Positions 24,332 through 32,600 of a DNA stretch of 64,000 nt are shown one piece after another; position 1 is the stretch's first letter; every line of letters starts with the position of its first letter. Below the pieces are notes generated by a model. It saw only the letters and a program-made list of their open reading frames with translations. It was not told the origin of the DNA and did no database searches. The stretch covers positions 20,940,018-21,004,017 of the forward strand of contig JAJEKV010000020.1 of NCBI GenBank assembly GCA_021234155.1, in the 5' to 3' direction. The translations under genes and the position numbers were made by a program. The DNA comes from Isoetes taiwanensis. Lineage: Eukaryota; Streptophyta; Lycopodiopsida; Isoetales; Isoetaceae.

Positions 24332-25744
24332 ATGGATTGTTATGTGAAGTTCCTGGAATAGTATGCATCCGCCCCACATGACAACGAGGAAGTTGCGCCA
24401 ACTGCGATTTATCCGTTCTATTGCAAGGAGTTGGACATCATGGCAAACAGTAGCGAGCTTGAATGCTATCGCGAGGTTGCTTTAGATTTCACCCGGACCG
24501 CTTGGTCTCAACGCACGTCCTTTGCAGATGTCCCTGGCTCGTGGATTCCAAAACCAGCTCTAGAGGAGGCGGCTTCCCATTTGCAAACAGCGAAGATATT
24601 TTTCAAGAATGTTGTGCAACGGGCTCCTCCTGGCTGCGTCCTTGTACTTAAGAAGGTATCTTATTTCTCTTTGCCGTTTGCATTTGCTAGTTATTGCATT
24701 CTGCTCGGCCAAACCGAAGATACACTGGAAACAATGAAATCTTTAAGCCAAGGGGGGTCAGTTATGTGTGATGATGCTGACTATGACGTAGAAATGGAGA
24801 TAGATCTACAAGAAGAAGAGCAAGAATGTAGGAGTTTTAGCCGGACGACCGGCCTTGGGTGAACGGAGGAGGAAGATGATTCTGAAGGTGATGAGGATGA
24901 GGATAAGGATGAAAAGAAGTTGTCTGACATAACGCCAATTTTAGTGGAAGGCAAAGAATACCTATTGCTAAGTGATATACTGAGGAACCCGTCTTTGTTA
25001 CGAATGTGTGCTAGGGAAGACGAGCTCATCAGTACGTTGGCCGAATGGGTAAACCTAGGCCTAGATTTTGAAGAGGATTTGGACAAAGAGATGTTTGAAG
25101 TGTCTTCTTATACCGGCAATGCTATAAAGCTTAAAGAAGCCTATGAGAGGCTGGAGTCTCGATTTGCCCAAGAGGAGGCGAATCTACCAACGGAAGAAGA
25201 ATTCCAGCGTCTCCTTGCAAAGCTGCCAACAGGATCTACAGGTTTGGCAGGCCCTTCAGTCAATCGCGGCAGCATAAGCCTCATAGATGAGGAGAAATGT
25301 GAAGAAGATAAGCTTGAGGGTTCTTATTTGTGGGAAGTAGATGATTTTTCTTGCCGACATGCACGCGGGGGAAAGGAAAGATTGAAGGACTCTACATTGT
25401 TACGATATATCTCAAGATTCGTTAATGGGGAGATAATTGTCTTCAGCAGAACTTTCAGTCCAAAAGGTGCAGAGTTTGTCTATTACATCCGTGCATTATG
25501 CATGTTCGGGAACCATTCCCAATTGGCATCAAACACTGAAAGGGTGATAGCAATTCGACGGGATGTTGTGCTACAATATTTTGACGACCAAGCCGGTCTG
25601 CGGGCGAGCAATATGTTAAATTTTTTAGCTGCTGGCTTGACTCACCCAAGGTTGGAAGTTAGAGTCGATAACATGGAAGTCATTGCCTTGTTGGATCAGT
25701 GTGGCAGGGGATTGAAAGAGCATGAAATTGACGACAAAGCTTGA
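24332..25744 (+). pseudogene. H3-linked acidic partner protein, two in-frame stops
   Basis: One frame runs from ATG 24332 to TGA 25742-25744 (470 residues if open), broken by TAG at 24356-24358 and TGA at 24860-24862. If the first TAG is avoided, an ATG at 24440 could start it. Features in order: a mixed N-terminal part (VALDFTRTAWSQRTSFADVP), a strongly acidic centre flanking the TGA (EMEIDLQEEEQE; EEEDDSEGDEDEDKDEKK), then a C-terminal half with ILVEGKEYLLLSDIL, LPTEEEFQRLL and EIIVFSRTFSPKG. No known family is recognised. A homologue lies directly after the second H3 copy (51224-49934 minus), so the pair is inherited together. Acidic tracts are typical of histone chaperones; that role is inferred only from the tract and the linkage. 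Confidence 0.65.
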
Positions 25745-25844
25745 AAAATTGGAAGTTATATATTTTCCAACTTGTATCGGTAAAATTATTTATGTATAGA
25801 TTGTATTACCGAAATTACTAATAAAAATTATTTTATTTGTATTT

Positions 25845-25911
25845 ATTCACATCACGCGAAATACACCAGTCTGATTTTCTGTCATATCTAGGTTTTCACG
25901 TCGTGTGATAT
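25845..25911. repeat. 67-bp dyad module 3
   Basis: The left arm is eroded (ATTCACATCACGCGAAA) and the right arm is TTCACGTCGTGTGATAT. It starts 100 bp after the partner-gene stop. The length is kept despite arm decay. Confidence 0.8.
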
Positions 25912-26017
25912 TTCTCTCGAAGAAATGAAATATTATTGGAAAAAAACAATTAATTTATTTATTCCTCATATGACGCGAGAAGCAACTCGTGGGACTCAAG
26001 CTACTACGAAATCTATG

Positions 26018-26026
26018 TTATAAATA
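26018..26026 (+). promoter_or_regulatory. TATA box for the 26115 gene
   Basis: TTATAAATA, 97 bp before the ATG. The spacing matches the boxes of the next two paralogues. Confidence 0.6.
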
Positions 26027-26114
26027 GAAGACCTATGTCCACTCTGACCTCCGATCGCCTTCCGCCTTCTGCTCATCTTCTACTTTCGGCTTCCGCCTTC
26101 CACCTTCTGCTCCG

Positions 26115-26513
26115 ATGGCATCATCATCTTCCTCTAGCAAGCGACCACGCCAAGATAGCACTCCCCAGCGCCCAGAGCTGCCCGTGGACATCACCCTTGC
26201 AGTGGTGATGAAGAGATTCAAGGAGATTCACGACGAAAACAGCCGTCTCGTCGCCGAGAAGATCGAGGCGGTCGACAGGTTAGAATTCACGAGGGGGCTG
26301 CTGCATGAGCGAGACATTGAGCTCGCCGCAGCATTCACCAGGTACCGAGAGGCCAATAGCCGTAGGGTCGAGGCAGTTTTAACTGCACACAATATTTCGC
26401 AGGCGTTAGAAGGTATGGAGAAGAAGCTTCGAGCTGCGGAGGATGAGAACGCAGCTTTACGGCTTCAGCTACAGGATCATCAAAATCAACTACAGGATCA
26501 TGAAGATCCCTAG
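26115..26513 (+). CDS. Small coiled-coil protein, paralogue A
   Basis: An intact 132-residue ORF. It has a serine-rich start (MASSSSSSKRPRQDS), then the family motif ELPVDITLAVVMKRFKEI, then heptad-rich helix to the end (ENSRLVAEKIEAVDRL; EKKLRAAEDENAALRLQLQ). The same layout is found in the next two genes: a serine-rich start, a P-x-D/E-I-L-x-V-x-M/F-K motif and a coiled coil. The TATA box lies 97 bp upstream and a dyad module 86 bp downstream, so this is a complete single-gene unit. No known family is recognised; a DNA-binding or structural dimer is possible. It is the least damaged gene of the block. Confidence 0.7.
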   Translation: MASSSSSSKRPRQDSTPQRPELPVDITLAVVMKRFKEIHDENSRLVAEKIEAVDRLEFTRGLLHERDIELAAAFTRYREANSRRVEAVLTAHNISQALEGMEKKLRAAEDENAALRLQLQDHQNQLQDHEDP

Positions 26514-26599
26514 CCATTGTATCTATATATTTTTTGTTTCAAAGAAAAGTTTTCTCTATTTCTTGCTTCTATCTGTTCTCTTGTTGTGTGTTATTAAAA

Positions 26600-26666
26600 G
26601 ATCACACGACGCGAAATGCCATGCTTGCAATTAGGTAGCAATCAATGGATTTCACGTCGTATGATC
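26600..26666. repeat. 67-bp dyad module 4
   Basis: Arms GATCACACGACGCGAA and TTCACGTCGTATGATC (one or two mismatches). The 35-bp spacer is unlike the others. It lies 86 bp after the stop of paralogue A. Confidence 0.9.
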
Positions 26667-26817
26667 TCCATGACGTACACCTCGTTATATGTACAAATTC
26701 CTAATTTATTAATGGAAAACTATATGTAACACAAATATCTAGCTAGATTATGTGATAACATGCAGGTTAATGCGAATTAGTCATATCTAGGATTGGCAAG
26801 CGCCAGCACCCAAAGCA

Positions 26818-26892
26818 CGTGGCATGTGGATGACAATGTCTATTCACATACGTGGCATGTGGATGACAACGTCATGCCAAGGACGTGGCATG
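26818..26892 (+). promoter_or_regulatory. Triple ACGTGGCATG (G-box-like) array
   Basis: ACGTGGCATG occurs at about 26819, 26850 and 26882. The first two sit in the longer repeat ACGTGGCATGTGGATGACAA. CACGTGG is the plant G-box/ABRE core bound by bZIP and bHLH factors. It lies about 300 bp upstream of paralogue B. Confidence 0.55.
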
Positions 26893-26952
26893 CGCTGCCA
26901 CAATAACACTGTCTTTTGTACGACCTGCATACAGTACGGCTAGGATATGACG

Positions 26953-27019
26953 GATCCCATGATGCGAACATAGGCTACTGTTGCCTGATTGCATGCTATA
27001 ATTTTGCCTCGTAGGATTA
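26953..27019. repeat. Degenerate 67-bp dyad module
   Basis: Left arm GATCCCATGATGCGAAC and right arm TTTGCCTCGTAGGATTA match the consensus ends with several changes, at the same 67-bp spacing. It sits upstream of paralogue B rather than directly after a gene. Confidence 0.55.
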
Positions 27020-27074
27020 TTATACAACTTTATCGATACTCGCAACCGTAGATTCCAACGTATCTCTAGTTTCC

Positions 27075-27082
27075 ATATAAAA
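27075..27082 (+). promoter_or_regulatory. TATA box for the 27172 gene
   Basis: ATATAAAA, 96-97 bp before the ATG. Confidence 0.6.
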
Positions 27083-27171
27083 CCTCGGAGGCCTTTGTCT
27101 TCTCCTATCCGCCATCTCCTGTTCTACCACATCCGCCCTCAGCCATCTCTCATGTTCTCCCATCACTTTCA

Positions 27172-27587
27172 ATGGCCTCTAGCTCCAGTTCCATCCCTGC
27201 CGAGATCTTGTCTCAAGTTCTGTTCAAGGAAATTAAGAACATTCGTGCTGAAGCGGAGGAACGGATCCGCCTTCTGAGAAAAAAGAATGATGAAGACGTC
27301 GCCAAGCTGGTTGCGACAGAGGACAAGGCCGCCTTCTATAGGAGGTGGTTTTAGTGCGCGACAATCAGCGGGCTGCCATAGACCACGAATTGCACGCCAC
27401 GAGATCTAACCTCCAAGAGAGGCTTAGAGCCGCAATCGAAGCGGGTGAGGCTGCCCGAGCTCAACTCGATGAGCGGGAAGATAAGATTGCAGACTATGAG
27501 AACGTGGTTGCGGGGCAGGCAATCATGTTGGAGGAGCAGAAAAAGATTATCACTGCCCTCCAGGAAGAGCTTGCCCGGCGATCATAG
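27172..27587 (+). pseudogene. Small coiled-coil protein, paralogue B, frameshifted
   Basis: The first frame (27172-27354) encodes MASSSSSIPAEILSQVLFKE followed by charged helix (EAEERIRLLRKKNDEDVAKL) and ends at TAG 27352. The second frame, open through 27345-27587, carries the rest of the coiled coil (LQERLRAAIEAGEAARAQL; EEQKKIITALQEEL). The two meet at about 27343-27352, so a single-base indel explains the break. The start and motif match paralogues A and C. A dyad module follows 149 bp after the stop. Function unknown. Confidence 0.7.
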
Positions 27588-27736
27588 GCATCGGGCTCCT
27601 CCTAGAGGGGCCCGTTTTTTTTTTAATGTTTGTAATTATTTTGTTTCTCAATGGGAAAAGTTTTTGACAAATGTGCCGAGTATTACGTTTCCTATTTTTA
27701 ATTTTCAATATCCGTGGTAGATAGAATGACAAGACA

Positions 27737-27803
27737 GATCACACGAAGCGAAACCCTTCATAAGGTTTTAAAGCGCGCGTGCAGATTTCGCGTGGTGTGA
27801 TAC
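27737..27803. repeat. 67-bp dyad module 5
   Basis: Arms GATCACACGAAGCGAAA and TTTCGCGTGGTGTGATAC. The spacer includes GCGCGCGTGC. Confidence 0.85.
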
Positions 27804-27822
27804 AGTGTAGTTAGAATAGTTA

Positions 27823-27900
27823 TTAATGTGTTCCAGCGGACAGTACCATGCATTAATGTGTTCTAGCGGACAATCGACAGAATCCGCTCGACACATGCGA
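27823..27900 (+). promoter_or_regulatory. Repeated upstream element of paralogue C
   Basis: ATTAATGTGTTCCAGCGGAC and ATTAATGTGTTCTAGCGGAC form a 30-bp-spaced direct repeat. An inverted partial copy (TCCGCTCGACACAT) follows near 27883. It sits 40-120 bp before the TATA box at 27941. Confidence 0.45.
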
Positions 27901-27940
27901 CGGCAGCCGACTGTGTTTAATATGTTCAATCGCTAATATA

Positions 27941-27947
27941 TATAAAT
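27941..27947 (+). promoter_or_regulatory. TATA box for the 28034 gene
   Basis: TATAAAT, 93 bp before the ATG at 28034. Confidence 0.6.
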
Positions 27948-28033
27948 TGAGGTCCTTGCATTGTGCTCCTTCCGCCGGTTAGAGTCTTTGCTCCTCACTT
28001 CTATAATCTTAACGTCCCTCCCATTTGTCATCT

Positions 28034-28507
28034 ATGGCCTCCACATCCTCAACCGCTGATAAGGGAAAACGCAAGAGGATAGAACTCCCTTCTGACATAG
28101 TGTTGGGTGTTCTAATGAAGAGGTTGAAGGAGCAAGATGATCTTCTAAAGGAAAACGCCGTTACAATTCAGCAGAAAGAAAAAGAGAATGAATTCAACCT
28201 TCTCATGCTTCGTAGCCAGGAGAGGCAAATCAGGCGGTTGAATAGAAGGCTGGATAGGAGGGGATGCCCCAACAACTGCACTGAGGTGGTTATGACAGCA
28301 ACGAGGTTGCTAATTCAGGCAGAAGAACGCGTTGTGCTATTGGGACAGGAGCGGGACATGTACAAAGAGATGGTGGACAGATTGGAGGAACGTTTGGATA
28401 GGGTGATTGCTCGCTTGAGGAGAAGAGATGAAGACGAAGACGAGGACGGAGCTGATGATGATGATGATGAAGATAATGAAGAAGAGCTCGCACTGGAGCA
28501 ACAATGA
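28034..28507 (+). CDS. Coiled-coil protein with acidic tail, paralogue C
   Basis: An intact ORF of 157 residues from ATG 28034. It has a serine/threonine-rich start and a basic patch (KGKRKR), then the family motif ELPSDIVLGVLMKRLKE, a long charged coiled coil (about residues 35-130), and an almost purely acidic tail (DEDEDEDGADDDDDEDNEEE). A basic start, coiled coil and acidic tail together resemble the general plan of histone-binding proteins such as NAP-type chaperones. No sequence family is recognised, so this is only a shape argument. TATA at 93 bp upstream; a dyad module starts 73 bp after the stop. Confidence 0.7.
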   Translation: MASTSSTADKGKRKRIELPSDIVLGVLMKRLKEQDDLLKENAVTIQQKEKENEFNLLMLRSQERQIRRLNRRLDRRGCPNNCTEVVMTATRLLIQAEERVVLLGQERDMYKEMVDRLEERLDRVIARLRRRDEDEDEDGADDDDDEDNEEELALEQQ

Positions 28508-28580
28508 GTCGTTGTATTTTGTTTTTCAATGTAACATTTTTCACAACTTTAATCAAAAGTAACCTTTTTTTATTGTAAAG

Positions 28581-28647
28581 CTTCACACGACGCGAAGCCA
28601 CATAAATGCAAGCAATAGCGAACTCCACTGTTCGCGCCGTATGATAC
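28581..28647. repeat. 67-bp dyad module 6
   Basis: Arms CTTCACACGACGCGAAG and TTCGCGCCGTATGATAC. It serves the 3' side of paralogue C by position. Module 7 starts only 6 bp later. Confidence 0.85.
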
Positions 28648-28653
28648 AAATAA

Positions 28654-28720
28654 GATCACACGACGCGAAGCTACAGTTGTGCAAACAAGGTTGGAGGCAA
28701 GTACTTCGCGTCGTGTGAAC
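28654..28720. repeat. 67-bp dyad module 7
   Basis: Arms GATCACACGACGCGAAG and CTTCGCGTCGTGTGAAC. Placed between convergent genes, it is the module nearest the 3' end of the minus-strand pseudogene. Confidence 0.9.
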
Positions 28721-28899
28721 ATGCTACACATTACAAGTATACTTTACCGATTCTTTGTCTCTTAGATCTCCTTTTGTTTGCGATGCTAGTGGAGCCCTAG
28801 AATTTTGCCAAGCAACTTTCCGTTTTCTCTCAAACATTATGCCAATGGTGTTTTACGACTTACGGGTTGCTCCTTAAAGCGACCTTCTTGTCGATTTAG

Positions 28900-31510
28900 C
28901 CATCGCCCTTCTATAAAACCACTCGTCATCCGTCTTAGAGGGTTGGTTCCCACATTTCCACCCCTCTTTGAGTGTTACGATGAAAGGCTATTTTAGCTTG
29001 TTTATGCGACTTCTCCATGCCTTCGCACTCCACTTTGCTAGGCTTCCATACTTCCTAAAAACTAAGGTGCATGAGCCCAAAAGATGTGCAAGTAGTGCGT
29101 GACTTCACTCTCTCCCCATGCGCCTATGAAAGCTCCAATAAATTTGTTATTCGCTTGCACACTAATATTTCTCGCATCTTCTCTTGTGAGGTCCATTCTC
29201 TCGAATGTATGGGAACAATTCGAGACAATGCATCCCATGCTTTTTTTTTTTCCTCAATGCCGAATGAACGCCATTCAGGCGGTCCTGCGCTCAGATCAAC
29301 CAGCAATTTTCCAAATTCATAGACCTTTTCTCCCATCGGTTTCCGTTGAGCCTCTCTATGATTCTTTATGAAGTGTCGAGCTTTCACCCCTCCAATTGAC
29401 ACCTTTACGAGGCACACTTGTTCTTCCCCGCGTTTCTCATCGAGCTCTAATCTTACATTGCCACCATGCAAACCTGCGCTCGATAGAACATGTTCAACTC
29501 TACGAATTCCTTCCTCCCTTCTCTTCTTGTCCGAAATGTTCCACACGAATCTGCTGACTCAAAAATATCATCTTGTCGATGATTCTCACAAAAGCGTGCA
29601 AAGTGCGAGATATAAACCCTCTCTAATGGAATGGGAAAAATGCCATGGAACTTGGGATCTTCTTCTCCTCTATTAGGAGCATTTGCTTGGTTAAGGGACA
29701 AGGTTGAAACAGATCTTCCCAAGATTTTGACTTCCTTGCATGATTGCAAAGATGCACAACTTTTGCATGTTCCTTGTCCTCCTCCACTTATGTTGTACAT
29801 TGCTTTCTCGGTTTTAAATCGGGGACGCCAAGTAAAACATTACTTTGTAAGATCCATAGTGATCTACTTGCAATTTTTCCCCTCCCTCGAATCTAGATAT
29901 TAGACTCGGGATGTCAGTTTGATTGAACACCCATTTCAATACCTCGTGGGTTTCTTTCTCGAACTTTAAAGAGACCTAACCACCGGTGTCATCTTCAGAT
30001 TGACATGAGAACCATTTTTCGGCATGCTTCTTCTCCTCGTAAAGTCACCTCTACATCTTTTTATTATTCTTGTTGCTCTTTGATTTAGCATGTGCAATTG
30101 CATTCTCAATTGCTCTATTCATGATGACAACGGATACCCTCTCATACTTCTCAAACTTGGTCAGTTCCATTTCATCCAATTTTATGCAAACTTTAACTCA
30201 CCATTAGTTTCTGCAACTGTTAAGTCATAATATTTGACAAGGAATTGTAAGAGAGTAACCAGGTCAACCCAAAGATTATTAGTGCTCATTCATTCCAACT
30301 ATATCACAACAATCCTTGCCATTCTTATCTTTTATGGCTATGGCAGGATCAGCACATTCAACGTGGTGCATCTCTCCTAATATGGCATACACCATCTTTG
30401 TCCTAGTAACCCTTGTATTCTCGACAATTTGTGGACGTGGAGCGAATACTTTTTTTGTGCCCATTCTTTTCAACGCTTCGTGGAATGGCTTGAATAGAGA
30501 ACGGTAACCAAGCCTCATCGATGCCTACATCATCACAAACAACCAGACATCCGCCGCTTCTAACTTCTTGTAGATCTCTCCTAGTACCATTTCCAATACC
30601 ATCTTCTTGAGAGAAGAGTTGTAGGGCTGACAAATCATGTCCACTATCTCCCTATTTGTCGTTAGGTTCTTCACTACGTAACCAAGATTGCTTCTAGTTT
30701 CCCCAGATCTTAATTGGCCTTTGCTAGTGTTGTAAACGGACCTTGTGGCCGTGACCCTGCGTCTGAATGCACCTGATCCAAACTTCAATTCCTCTATCGG
30801 TCGAAAGTGCTTCTTGCTTTCTCGCAAGCCAAGGGGTGTTTTCTTTAAATTCTTTAACCTACATTGAAGCCCAAAGTTTGCTCTTTCGAGCTCTTGGATC
30901 TTTTCTTGCAGCTGCCCTATCACCAATTTGGACTTGTCCACTTCGTATCTCAAAGAAGTTTCCCTCCCCAAGCCGTCATTCCTTTCCTTCATTCTGAGTG
31001 GAGTAATGAAGCGAGAGAAAAAAGAGCTGCTGGTTTAAGTTATAATTCTCTTGTGACAATCGGAAGCGGCTCATCTCAAGGAACTCAGATTCGATTCGAA
31101 TGCCTTCATCCTCTCAATCTCTCACAATATCCCAAGAGGCCGAGTTACCATCACCACAAAATCGGACTAAACTTGAAACGCCCGAAATGGCGGTTTCTTG
31201 CCACTCAACGGATCCAATAGATATAAACCGCCATCCGCATGGATGTCGACACTTTTTGAGCCTGCAAGACGCAACACGTCGAGATCTAAGTTCTTATTTT
31301 TTAGACCTCCTTTTTTGCGATTGAAGACTGGAGCATATTCGTGAGTCAGTTGGATCCTTATCCACACATCATTTGGAGCTTCCATACTGCGTGGATCGCA
31401 CGGCGCGAAATGAAGGTATACAATTTGTATGCCCCAAAGACAATTTCGCCGTGTGAGCCGAACGTCCGTACTAACCTCGTTTTTGAAATTTGCAACGTGC
31501 ATATGGAAAT
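28900..31510 (-). pseudogene. Long coiled-coil gene, heavily degraded
   Basis: Coding-like stretches follow one another on the minus strand in shifting frames. 31502-31167 includes VWIRIQLTHEYAPVFNRKKG. 30992-30525 includes the coiled coil KLVIGQLQEKIQELERANFG. 30518-30279, in the same frame after a TAG, includes LFKPFHEALKRMGTKKVF. Next come 30279-30050 (LVTLLQFLVKYYDLTVAE; FEKYERVSVVIMNRAIEN), 29800-29453 and 29546-29124. Together they suggest one or two ancestral proteins totalling roughly 700-800 residues, now with many stops and frameshifts. Dyad module 8 (31394-31459) lies inside the first stretch, so the true start may be nearer 31.0 kb. No known domain is recognised. Confidence 0.5.
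31394..31459. repeat. 66-bp dyad module 8
   Basis: Arms GATCGCACGGCGCGAAAT and ATTTCGCCGTGTGAGCC. The spacer has a nested GGTATACAATTTGTATGCC palindrome. It is one base shorter than the other modules. Confidence 0.8.
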
Positions 31511-31938
31511 CAAAAAGTCCATTCTCCTACAATCCATGCTTTTATACATTAAGCAAATTCAAAATTCGAATTGTAGGGGGGGCGGGAAGCCTGTATTGGG
31601 ATGAAGTAAAGATCCCGGTTTACGAACTTTTAAGGCGCAATCGCCTAAAACGAAAGTTCGATACAAAGCTTCAACCTACACATTCAAATTTTGAAATGTA
31701 GAAGGCGGGAAGCTTGTATGGCCATGGCCTCTAAATGAAAATAGCGCAAGACAAGAATCGGGGATGCGCATGCTTGGTATCTGACAACCAACAGAATTAA
31801 ATACATATGGCGCCATAAATGTGCGATCCCCCTTATTCCGAGAGAATATTCCAAGCAAATCTGTAATTATGAGAGTTTGGTATCCTAGGTGGCATGGGAA
31901 AAAAGGAGCGGAAATATGACGTGGAATGGCTGATAGGA

Positions 31939-31970
31939 GGCCATTTTGAGACCCCAAATCCGCCCTAATG
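31939..31970 (-). repeat. Right terminal inverted repeat
   Basis: 32 bp, the perfect inverted match of 21208-21239. Confidence 0.9.
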
Positions 31971-32600
31971 TGAGCCTGAGCCCGGGTAATTCACATTTAT
32001 GATGCATTTTATATGTTATGTTGGTATTATATTATTACTCGTATTGACGATGGATGGGCCACCCTTCATAGTGGCATATTATTTTATATGTATTGTTGTC
32101 AATGCTAACATGTATGTATGCTTTTGCAGTATAGGATATCCCAGAGGCATGGGGCGAATGACACCTCCATGTCCTTCACTCAGATACTTGACCATCCCAA
32201 GTGGTCCGAGTCAGACGGAGGGCTTTTTCTAGTAATAGAGTTGCTCGGAAAGGGGATTTCCTGTCTTTATACGATGGAAGCATCGTATAGGTTCGGGGAG
32301 CATCACAATATTAGTTGTGTGATTGTCCATTAGCAATCTCAAAATATGAATCGTCGTTATCTATTTGCCAAATGCTATACGTTGGTAGTTCGTCATCACC
32401 ATCTTTATGAGTGTTTTAACACTTCCATACCATCAATTTTAACTCATGATAGAGGATGACATGGGCCACAGGAAATAAATTTTCTGAACTCTATAATTTC
32501 CTCACAAATTATTCGCAATAAAATGCCAATATTTGGCCAAGACGGATAAGTTTTTATACTCCTTCGGTACCTGGAAAGCTATTGAATTCCAAATCTCTCA
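31971..32600. other. Right flank of the 10.8-kb block
   Basis: An exon-like open stretch follows a TTTTGCAG acceptor (about 32127-32330, DHPKWSESDGGLFLVIELLG), but no family is recognised. The rest is AT-rich. Confidence 0.3.

Larger units (their letters stand above)
21208..31970. mobile_element. 10.8-kb block bounded by 32-bp inverted repeats with histone-H3 gene cluster
   Basis: Perfect 32-bp inverted repeats at 21208-21239 and 31939-31970 bound a compact, gene-dense block in an otherwise gene-poor window. Its genes mostly lack introns and have TATA boxes about 95 bp before the ATG in three cases. They are separated by nine 67-bp dyad modules. Content: a membrane-segment ORF (minus), a short ORF, a histone H3 variant, an acidic partner, three coiled-coil paralogues and a long minus-strand coiled-coil pseudogene. 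No target-site duplication was found and no transposase, integrase, polymerase or capsid gene is seen. It could be a fragment of a larger DNA virus insertion, a non-autonomous transposon, or a host cluster between chance repeats. The unit is an inference from composition and the repeats. Confidence 0.6.

Noticed and set aside
24087-24401. Minus-strand ORF with an LGLGLG run
   Set aside because: It is the antisense reading of the AACCCT tract and a dyad module.
25964-26030. A tenth dyad module (left half ATGACGCGAGAA)
   Set aside because: Only a left-arm-like sequence is present. The expected right arm is absent and the TATA box lies there.
21894-28720. The 67-bp modules as an ordinary MITE family
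   Set aside because: MITE copies share their interior and have target duplications. Here the interiors are unrelated and flanks show no duplication.
21894-31459. CRISPR array
   Set aside because: The repeated arms are inverted pairs scattered over 10 kb between genes, not direct repeats with regular spacers, and no cas genes are present.
21208-31970. Confident call of an endogenous giant virus or Polinton
   Set aside because: No capsid, packaging ATPase, DNA polymerase or integrase gene is seen, and no target duplication. Only the style of gene arrangement is suggestive.
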